NCBI RefSeq assembly: GCF_964204645.1
Contig: NC_134028.1
Location: 11,389,001 to 11,449,000, forward strand
Source of the DNA: Tubulanus polymorphus
Taxonomy: Eukaryota; Nemertea; Palaeonemertea; Tubulaniformes; Tubulanidae
Direction: 5' to 3'
DNA length: 60,000 nucleotides
The notes under the pieces were generated by a model. It saw only the letters and a program-made list of their open reading frames with translations. It was not told the DNA's origin and made no database searches. Shown one piece after another: positions 53,740 to 60,000 of the stretch (its first letter is position 1; each line of letters opens with the position of its first letter). The position numbers and the translations under genes are program-made.

Positions 53740-54984
53740 AGTGGGAGTTATATAAGTCCTTCTAAGATTTCTAGAATATCTAATGCTATTAAAGCAGAAA
53801 GATCACATCATATAATTACTCATAACCCTTCAAATATTAATCCCGATGAAACTTTATACGTTAGAATCCCTCGATTAACACAAAATACTTTTTACGTTCC
53901 AAACAGTATTTATTTATCAGCTGATATAAAAGTAATCGGTAATAATAATAATTATGTCGTTGATAATGTTGGAAGATATTTGATTAAAAAGTTAACAATA
54001 AAGATTGGTCCGGAAACAGTTTTCTCATTAGATGATTATAATTTATTTATGCATTATAAAGATTTATGGTTAACTAAAGAAAATAGAAATAATATGATAT
54101 TTCAAGGCATCCAATCAGAAAACCAAAATAAATTAAGATCAGAAGCTAATAGCGCAATATTAACAAATGATGTAGATAAATTGATAAAAAGTATATATGG
54201 AAGCAAATATAAAATTCCATTAGACTTTGAATTGATAAATGATAATGCACCTTTATATAAATACGCAATTCAAGAAGATATTATATTTGAGATAACATTT
54301 GCTCCTGTAAATGAAATTGTAATATCTAGCGTTAATAAAGATATGAGTTATAAATTATCGAATATATGTTTAGAATATGATACAGTAACTGATGAAAATA
54401 TTGCTAGAACAATTCAAACTCAATACAATCAAGGATTTTCATTATTATATGATTATATTGATAAATTTAAAACTGTAACTATTAATGCAAATGATGAAAT
54501 AATTAATGAGAATATTAACTTTCCTAGAAGATCTATTAAAGGTATATTAATATTTTTTACTATTGGAACATATACTAATGGCGCAATAAATGTTGACAAT
54601 TATTATAATCCTGAAATAACAAAAGTAGAAATAACTATCGAAGGTATAGCAAATAAAATATTTTGTCAAGGAATGAGAATGATTGATCAATGGGTAGAAA
54701 TTAAAAAACATTTTATGAATGAAAAAGTAAAATCATTTGAAAATTGTAACATTAATCAAATTGATTATTATACCGGTAATAAATATGCATTATGGTTAGA
54801 TTTTAGAACAACTGAAGATAATTCATTACATGGTTCTGGAAAAAAACTACAAAATACAAAAGATGGAATACAATTATTCATGACAAAGAAAAAGGGAATC
54901 AAAAATTTTAAAATGCACATTTATATTATATCTGACGCGCAATTAAATATTGTAAATTCACAATTAGATAGTGTTATGTATTAA
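53737..54984 (+). CDS. Major capsid protein (element C)
   Basis: 415 residues, intact, more than 95% like B by eye. Differences cluster at the start (SPSKISRIS against SPSENHRIS) and at a few sites (VEIKKHF). YALWLDFRTTEDNSLHGSG block near 350-368. Role as in B: hexon-like shell protein. Confidence 0.75.
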   Translation: MSGSYISPSKISRISNAIKAERSHHIITHNPSNINPDETLYVRIPRLTQNTFYVPNSIYLSADIKVIGNNNNYVVDNVGRYLIKKLTIKIGPETVFSLDDYNLFMHYKDLWLTKENRNNMIFQGIQSENQNKLRSEANSAILTNDVDKLIKSIYGSKYKIPLDFELINDNAPLYKYAIQEDIIFEITFAPVNEIVISSVNKDMSYKLSNICLEYDTVTDENIARTIQTQYNQGFSLLYDYIDKFKTVTINANDEIINENINFPRRSIKGILIFFTIGTYTNGAINVDNYYNPEITKVEITIEGIANKIFCQGMRMIDQWVEIKKHFMNEKVKSFENCNINQIDYYTGNKYALWLDFRTTEDNSLHGSGKKLQNTKDGIQLFMTKKKGIKNFKMHIYIISDAQLNIVNSQLDSVMY

Positions 54985-55016
54985 AATTTTAACTTTAATA
55001 AAAATGTATATAATAA

Positions 55017-55835
55017 ATGGAAGGAGGTAAAGTATATAAACATATTCCATACATCGATACATATGAAAATAATGATGGTTTATATTATGTAATACCTTGT
55101 AATATAGCTTTGATATTTGATCCTATTTTTAAAAATTATAAAACTAAACTGATAGAAATCGATAATAATAAAAGTGGTGTTGTTAATAATAGTGTAATTG
55201 ATAATAATGTAATACCTACTACATCTGTAATACCTTCTACATCTAATAACGTAATACCTACTACATCTGTAATACCTACTACATCTAATAACGTAATACC
55301 TTCTACATCTAATAATGCAATAATATTAAATGTTAGTGAAAATAGAAATTATTGTGGTTATTGTAATGGTGAATTTTCAAACGCTCCATCAAATTGGAAT
55401 AAACATATGAATACAAATTCACATATTACTAATGTTATAGAACGTGTTGGTTTAAGAGAATTTATAGAACACCCATTTAGATATGTGACAAAGTTTGTTT
55501 CAAATAAAAAAGTAAATGGTGAAAAAATATATGAAGATTTATTATTAGCAACACCTAATAAAGATGAATTAGATTTAACCGATGCTAATGAAATATTAGG
55601 ATCAAACACTGTAAATGAAATATTAGGAGCAAACACTAATAAAGATGATAATGAAAATGATGCCATACACCCACATGATGATATAGTTACAGATAAACAT
55701 ATTGATATTAAAGATTCTATGAAACATAAAGAAGAAACTTTTGATGATATGATAAAAAGGATCAATAAGCGTAACAATGAAACAACTATTGGTGGTGTGG
55801 TAAAAAAGGCGAAAAAGGTGAGAAAAAAATTATAA
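55017..55835 (+). CDS. VIPTTS-repeat zinc-finger protein, altered C-terminus (element C)
   Basis: 272 residues. The N-terminal segment differs from B (YKHIPYIDTYENNDGLYYVI), the VIPTTS/VIPSTSNN tract is shorter, and the finger (YCGYCNGEF, HMNTNSH) is identical. The stop at 55833 follows KKVRKKL; the acidic serine tail of B is still encoded just downstream (to about 55912) in another frame, so the C-terminus is lost by a shift. Confidence 0.65.
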   Translation: MEGGKVYKHIPYIDTYENNDGLYYVIPCNIALIFDPIFKNYKTKLIEIDNNKSGVVNNSVIDNNVIPTTSVIPSTSNNVIPTTSVIPTTSNNVIPSTSNNAIILNVSENRNYCGYCNGEFSNAPSNWNKHMNTNSHITNVIERVGLREFIEHPFRYVTKFVSNKKVNGEKIYEDLLLATPNKDELDLTDANEILGSNTVNEILGANTNKDDNENDAIHPHDDIVTDKHIDIKDSMKHKEETFDDMIKRINKRNNETTIGGVVKKAKKVRKKL

Positions 55836-55912
55836 AGATGTTGAAGAAGATACGGTAGAGTATTTAAATATGTTGTTAGCGTCTGATAGTGAAAGTGATT
55901 CAGAAATTGAAT

Positions 55913-56054
55913 AATAAAGGTTGAAAATTGTATAAAATAATAGTAAATAAAAAAAGGGTTTTAATTATTTAAGGTATCTAATAGGGTATCAGGTATTAGG
56001 GTATCAGGTATTAGGGTATATAATAGGGTATCTAATACATAGGTATACAAATAG
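55913..56054. repeat. GGTATTAGGG minisatellite, shorter copy (element C)
   Basis: About 55972-56045: fewer units of GGTATCAGGTATTAGGG between convergent genes. Length differs from B (about half), so the array is unstable. Confidence 0.8.
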
Positions 56055-56666
56055 TTATTTTATAAATTTATATTCATAAGGAAATTGTAATCTCATTAAT
56101 AATTTTGAACCTTTATTATTTTTTAATTTATTCATATATTCATCATGTAATTCAGTAGGTATAATTTGATTTTCTTCCAATGATTGTTGCATAGATTTTT
56201 TATCTTTATTATAAAATAAAACTAGAAATCTTATATTCTCTCTAAAATCTTTCACAATTGAATTATATTTCTGATTTAAAACCCAAGTTGTTATCCCAAA
56301 ATGTCTACCAGAGAAAGCTAAATAACATAACTCGCTTTCTCTAATTTTAGAATCATGTAAATTTGCACAATCATCAATAATAAATAATGTATTAGATCCT
56401 TTATAAATATCTAATGCAATTTTTATACAATTATCTAAATTATCTTTTACTGTTTTAGGATTTAATATAATAAACTTTTTTATCTTAACTATATCTCTAT
56501 TATATGTTTTATTCAATTCATAAGTAGGACAGAATAATATTATATTATCAAAATTATTCTTATAAATAGTTTATAACAAATCTAATATGAAATGTGTTTT
56601 ACCACAATTTGTAACTCCAGTAACTAACATATTATGTGGTTCAAATATAAATAAATCTTTATTCAT
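56055..56666 (-). pseudogene. Packaging ATPase with nonsense codon (element C)
   Basis: Aligned with 40856-41470 throughout. The codon equivalent to E32 is TAA, just after the Walker A region, so the protein is cut at 31 residues; the rest (from an internal ATG at 56516) lacks Walker A. One codon is also missing near residue 61. Walker B region is intact. Confidence 0.8.
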
Positions 56667-57747
56667 TTATTCTTTTAATTTTACTAGATAAAATCCATTC
56701 ATTAAATTTATCATCATATCCTTTATATTTCACCAAAGAATACTTTTTTCCTTTAACAGTTTTAGTTTTTAATACCTTTTCTATTTTGTATTCTATTTCA
56801 TCTGGATTTGGTACTAATGATAATTCTTGTTCATAAAAATAACCTAATATTTCTTCATCTTTTAGATCTTCTAGTTTATAAACAAATGGTTTAGTTAATA
56901 TTATCTTTTTAATTTTAAATATTTCTTCAGTAAAATTAGGGGTATAACCTTTATATAATGTTTTTCGATATTTAGAAATTCTAACATGTTGTCCTATTTT
57001 AAATTTAGGTTCTCCAAAATCATGTGTAACAAATGCTCCATATAAATTATTCCAAACTATTTCTGAATTTTCTTCTTTTCTAGCTTGTATAGGTTTCATA
57101 TTTATAGAACTATGTTTAGAATTATTATAACCTTTCACTAAATCATCTAACACATCGATATATTTATATGTTTCATTAGCGGTAAAATATTTCCACATTC
57201 TAGTTTTCAATGTTTTATTAAATCTTTCTATAACAGATGCTTTTTTATCTGAATGTGTTGAAAAATAATCTACTTCGTTATCAGATAATAGTTTTTTAAA
57301 ATGTTTGTTATAAAATTCCTTACCTTCATCAAATTGTATCTTATCTGGGATAGCTTCTTTAAATATAGATTTAAAAGCATTTGTTACTTCTATACCAGTT
57401 TTATTTTTAATCGGGATACTCCATGCGTATCTACTGAATATATCTATAACATTTAGTATCCAAAAATATCCTTTGTTATATTCTTCTAAGTTTTTCATGT
57501 CAATTAAATCAGCTTGCCATTGTTGGTCAATATATGAAACCATTACTTTTCTTGTTAAATATTTTTTATCCATCTTTTTATGAATTTGATATGTGGGTTG
57601 ATTTTGTAACCATGATTTTAATTCACTATATTTTATTTTTTCTTTATCAGATTTAATTTTATTCCCTAATTCTGAAACACTTGAATATGAAACTTCACTT
57701 TCTGGGTTATAATATAACTCTCTTAAATATTGTTCTTTTTTCATCAT
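56659..57747 (-). CDS. Retroviral-type integrase with chromodomain (element C)
   Basis: 362 residues, intact, the same D80, D140, E174 triad and C-terminal chromodomain (YSLVKYKGYDDKFNEW). Small differences from B near residues 25-40 and 155-160. Overlaps the ATPase start by 8 bp. Start context lacks TAAATG, as in B. Confidence 0.9.
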   Translation of the reverse strand: MMKKEQYLRELYYNPESEVSYSSVSELGNKIKSDKEKIKYSELKSWLQNQPTYQIHKKMDKKYLTRKVMVSYIDQQWQADLIDMKNLEEYNKGYFWILNVIDIFSRYAWSIPIKNKTGIEVTNAFKSIFKEAIPDKIQFDEGKEFYNKHFKKLLSDNEVDYFSTHSDKKASVIERFNKTLKTRMWKYFTANETYKYIDVLDDLVKGYNNSKHSSINMKPIQARKEENSEIVWNNLYGAFVTHDFGEPKFKIGQHVRISKYRKTLYKGYTPNFTEEIFKIKKIILTKPFVYKLEDLKDEEILGYFYEQELSLVPNPDEIEYKIEKVLKTKTVKGKKYSLVKYKGYDDKFNEWILSSKIKRINE

Positions 57748-57750
57748 ATT

Positions 57751-58098
57751 TTAATCCATTAATAATATTTTAGATTTATTTTCATTTGACTTATTTTCTG
57801 GTATGATAGGTTTATCATCATTGGAATCATCTTTATCGTCGGATTTGAATTTTGATTTATATATTACACCAGATAATATAATAACTGTTACTAATCCAAT
57901 TGTAATATATAAGTAATTATTTCTTCCACTATTAGAATAATTAGATGGATTATTATTTGAATCAATACCAGGTGATTCATTTATATCAGTTAATTTCTTT
58001 TTCTTAGCTTTTTTTAATTCTGATGATCTTTTACCTAATTCTCTTGCCCATTTAATTTGTTTCTCTGATCTAGCCTTTTTCTTAACTCCATCACTCAT
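57751..58098 (-). CDS. Basic single-span membrane protein (element C, 115 aa)
   Basis: Same lysine-rich N-terminus and span (LYITIGLVTVIILSGVIY) as 42555-42965, but two stretches are missing: about 14 residues of the linker containing VQHPHGG and a few of the tail. Both deletions are in frame. Confidence 0.6.
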   Translation of the reverse strand: MSDGVKKKARSEKQIKWARELGKRSSELKKAKKKKLTDINESPGIDSNNNPSNYSNSGRNNYLYITIGLVTVIILSGVIYKSKFKSDDKDDSNDDKPIIPENKSNENKSKILLMD

Positions 58099-58693
58099 TT
58101 ATTTTAGTTAATTTTTGTTCTGATTCATCTTCTGTTTCGTGGTTTTGTTGTAGTACATCTGTTTCGTTCTTACCTGATTTATATTCCATAGGTTTGATGT
58201 TCGAAAATGTTATAACTCCAGTAGAAATCAATGTCATAACCGATCCTAATTGAAATGAAGCATATCCGACCCATTTTTGTAATTCAGTCATAACTAAATA
58301 GTCATTTTTCAAATCATTATATAATTTATTTTCATCATCAATTGGTATTAGCCGGTTACATAACTTAGAATAACATTTGATAATACCATCACTTATAGAG
58401 TCGTTTATTCTAGCTAATCTTGACTCTTCATAAATCTTAAAATATTTAATCACTTTATCGGGTTTCATAGCATCTAATTCTTGAAAAGTTATTATTTTTC
58501 CCAAGAAATCCTTAGATTTCCCGCCAGCAATCAATAGTTCTAGATGATGCTTACAATATAAGTAGTATTCATAATCTATATTGTTATTAACTTGAATAGA
58601 ATTAGAAACAACTGTATCCTTATTATCACTAATACCTAAATCATCTAATGTTTTTTCAATATCAATATTATTCTTACTCGATTTCTTTGACAT
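58091..58693 (-). CDS. 200-aa protein of unknown function (element C)
   Basis: Intact; about 90% like 42958-43560. Differences cluster at residues ~80-90 (DFLGKIITF) and near the end. A hydrophobic stretch lies near 141-162. TATAAATG start. Confidence 0.6.
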   Translation of the reverse strand: MSKKSSKNNIDIEKTLDDLGISDNKDTVVSNSIQVNNNIDYEYYLYCKHHLELLIAGGKSKDFLGKIITFQELDAMKPDKVIKYFKIYEESRLARINDSISDGIIKCYSKLCNRLIPIDDENKLYNDLKNDYLVMTELQKWVGYASFQLGSVMTLISTGVITFSNIKPMEYKSGKNETDVLQQNHETEDESEQKLTKINE

Positions 58694-58918
58694 TTATATT
58701 AGAGGAAAAAAGCAAAAAAAAATATTATAAGTATTCTTCAAATGATACTAGATAGTTAAAGTTAAAGAATTCTAGTATTAGTTATTGTTTTTTTAGTATT
58801 TTTTATTTGTGATATAAAGTATTCTTTTTTGAAAAGAAAATATTAAAAATATAATAGAAATAATAGATAGTTGAAGGTATGTAATTTTTATTATATTTTA
58901 TTTGAGATATATTATTCT
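58694..58918. other. AT-rich spacer before the HNH gene
   Basis: Gene-free. Contains AGTATTCTTCAAATGATACT and a T-run on the strand feeding the 200-aa gene. Confidence 0.5.
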
Positions 58919-59701
58919 TCAACCACTCATTAAAGACTCAACGTATTGTTCATTATGTGTTGAATTCCATAATTCAATAAATTTTTTTGCTTTATCCAGT
59001 TGATTCAAATATAACTGTAAATCTAGTTTATTAAATTTTATTTTATTTTCTTTCTTTTCAAGAGGTCTTAGATTCTTCCAATTCCATATTAACTTCTGAT
59101 TGTATTCATCATTCATGTTAAATTTCGAAACTGGTAAAACATGGTCTATTTGAAAATATTCGCCATAATTATTTATATTCATTTCATCGTTAAACTGATA
59201 TATTATCCATGATTTTAAGAATTCATCTGTACAACCTAACAAATTAGATAGCGTGTATGAGCGTCTATCTTTACTGAATAAATTTGATAATCTAGAACTT
59301 AGATATTTTTTCAATTTAAAATTAAAATCTGTTTGGCGCCTTTCTTTTTGATAATTATTCATATATTCTTTATAATGTTCACGATTATTATCCCTCCATT
59401 CTCTCATATATTCTGTTTTATAATCTCGATGATTTTCTCTCCATTTTTTATTTTTAACTTTGAATTTTTCAATATTATCCATATAATATTCTGTTGAATA
59501 ATTTGGATTATTTTCAAGAAATTCTTTACTATATAGTTTAGTACAGCTTTTGCAATGTGATTGTTTACCATCTTTCTTAGTTTTATTATTATAATATTCT
59601 GTAAATGGTTTACTTTTTTTACATTTGCAACATGTCTTCTGATATATATTTACAACACCATTATTATTGTTTATATTTATAGCTTGTGATTGTTCCTCCA
59701 T
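58919..59701 (-). CDS. HNH endonuclease (element C, first copy)
   Basis: 260 residues. An N-terminal zinc cluster (CCKCKKSKPF, with C50 and C53 in CKSC), a basic middle of repeated NREHYKEYMNN/NHRDYKTEYMREW units, and an HNH core: FQIDHVLPVSKF (D186, H187), then NWKNLRPLEKKEN. This type occurs as free-standing nicking or double-strand endonucleases in phages and large DNA viruses. Class I leader. Might aid recombination, spread or terminus processing; not provable here. Confidence 0.8.
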   Translation of the reverse strand: MEEQSQAININNNNGVVNIYQKTCCKCKKSKPFTEYYNNKTKKDGKQSHCKSCTKLYSKEFLENNPNYSTEYYMDNIEKFKVKNKKWRENHRDYKTEYMREWRDNNREHYKEYMNNYQKERRQTDFNFKLKKYLSSRLSNLFSKDRRSYTLSNLLGCTDEFLKSWIIYQFNDEMNINNYGEYFQIDHVLPVSKFNMNDEYNQKLIWNWKNLRPLEKKENKIKFNKLDLQLYLNQLDKAKKFIELWNSTHNEQYVESLMSG

Positions 59702-59727
59702 TTATAATATACTTTTTATTTAAATTA
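59702..59727 (-). promoter_or_regulatory. Class I leader of the HNH gene
   Basis: On the minus strand: TTTAAATAAAAAGTATATTA, then TAAATGG. Matches the layout before the element A HNH gene (TTTTAATAAAAA, TATATTAAATGG) although the elements are otherwise very different. Confidence 0.55.
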
Positions 59728-59791
59728 GGATTTGATATCTCACTACTTTTGTTTATCTATTAGGAGCAGTAACTATAACTGTCCAGATAAG

Positions 59792-60000
59792 TCATTTCGG
59801 ATCCTTGATATCAAATTCCTCAACGTATTGTTCATTATTTGGATTATTGTTCCATAATTCAATAAATGTCTTTGCTTTATCCAGTTGATCTAAATATAAT
59901 TTCATATCTAGTTTGTTAGATTTAATTATATTTTCTTTCTTTTCTAAAGGCCTTAAATTTCTCCAGTTCCAGATTTGCTTCTTATCATATTCATCATTCA
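59792..60000 (-). CDS. Second HNH endonuclease, C-terminal part (runs off the window)
   Basis: Stop at 59792-59794. The translated end (NNEQYVEEFDIKDPK) and the upstream NLRPLEKKENIIKSNK-like segment match the HNH protein at 58919-59701 without being identical. Same orientation, about 90 bp upstream of that gene. A tandem paralogue, or the continuation of another element. Confidence 0.7.
   Translation of the reverse strand, partial: NDEYDKKQIWNWRNLRPLEKKENIIKSNKLDMKLYLDQLDKAKTFIELWNNNPNNEQYVEEFDIKDPK

Larger units (their letters stand above)
43836..60000 (+). mobile_element. Element C: Polinton, runs past the window end
   Basis: At least 16.16 kb from AG terminus to window end. Same gene order as B, plus an HNH gene and the start of another. 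Polymerase, capsid genes, integrase and HNH are intact. Disabled: the ATPase (nonsense), the 140-aa gene (nonsense) and the tail of the zinc-finger repeat protein. Inserted into B's HNH gene; predicted target duplication AACGTA (43830-43835). Confidence 0.9.

Overview
The window is invertebrate-type animal DNA made almost entirely of nested mobile elements. Four AT-rich (by eye about a quarter G+C) Polinton/Maverick-type elements (adintovirus-like, virus-derived DNA transposons), called A, B, C and D here, sit in less AT-rich host repeats. The animal assignment rests on the neighbours: a decayed BEL/Pao retrotransposon, a non-autonomous Helitron, an IS630/Tc1/mariner transposase, a CR1/L2-like non-LTR retrotransposon and a CACTA/EnSpm-like transposase. 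I see no rRNA, tRNA, CRISPR array or ordinary host gene.

Layout. 1-1323 and 8989-9259 are two halves of one BEL/Pao pol pseudogene (minus strand), split by element A (1330-8982). A has AG...CT termini and a perfect 6-bp target duplication, ACTGTT, on both sides. It has no polymerase catalytic domain, integrase, capsid or ATPase genes, and its two arms are long imperfect inverted copies of each other. Inside A lie a Helitron (3491-4735) and a TIR-bounded insertion (6753-7899). At 9260 a second Helitron copy begins, and it is itself interrupted at 9469 by element D. D is a decayed Polinton (9469 to about 21683) carrying a mariner (14758-16902), a CR1-like insertion (17019-18356) and a 114-bp inverted scrap of that same CR1-like element (14249-14362). 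Its end is replaced by a CA-rich microsatellite, and the MCP-to-microsatellite block is repeated in tandem (20454-22906 and 22907-25385). Host-type DNA with a CACTA-like transposase remnant follows (25389-28445).

Element B (28446-43835) and element C (43836 to beyond the window end) have the same orientation and nearly the same gene set. Rightward: zinc-finger/protein-primed-type DNA polymerase B, a small possible OB-fold protein, minor capsid (penton-like) protein, five proteins of unknown role, mostly membrane-associated, a coiled-coil membrane protein, double-jelly-roll major capsid protein, and a VIPTTS-repeat zinc-finger protein. Leftward from the far end: HNH endonuclease, two small proteins, retroviral-type integrase with a C-terminal chromodomain, and A32/FtsK-type packaging ATPase. 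The polymerase would copy the genome, the integrase insert it, the ATPase package it, and the two capsid proteins build the shell. B and C each carry a few inactivating changes in different genes. C's left terminus lies inside the last codons of B's HNH gene, so C looks inserted into B.

Most notable: (1) every terminus seen is a 90-346 bp inverted-repeat hairpin beginning AGTAA and ending TTACT, but the arm sequences differ between elements and even between the two ends of A; (2) nearly every gene starts at TAAATG, in two upstream classes that recall poxvirus early/late promoter layouts; (3) element A looks like a satellite-type Polinton derivative with its own cargo; (4) B, C and D are mosaics of one another.
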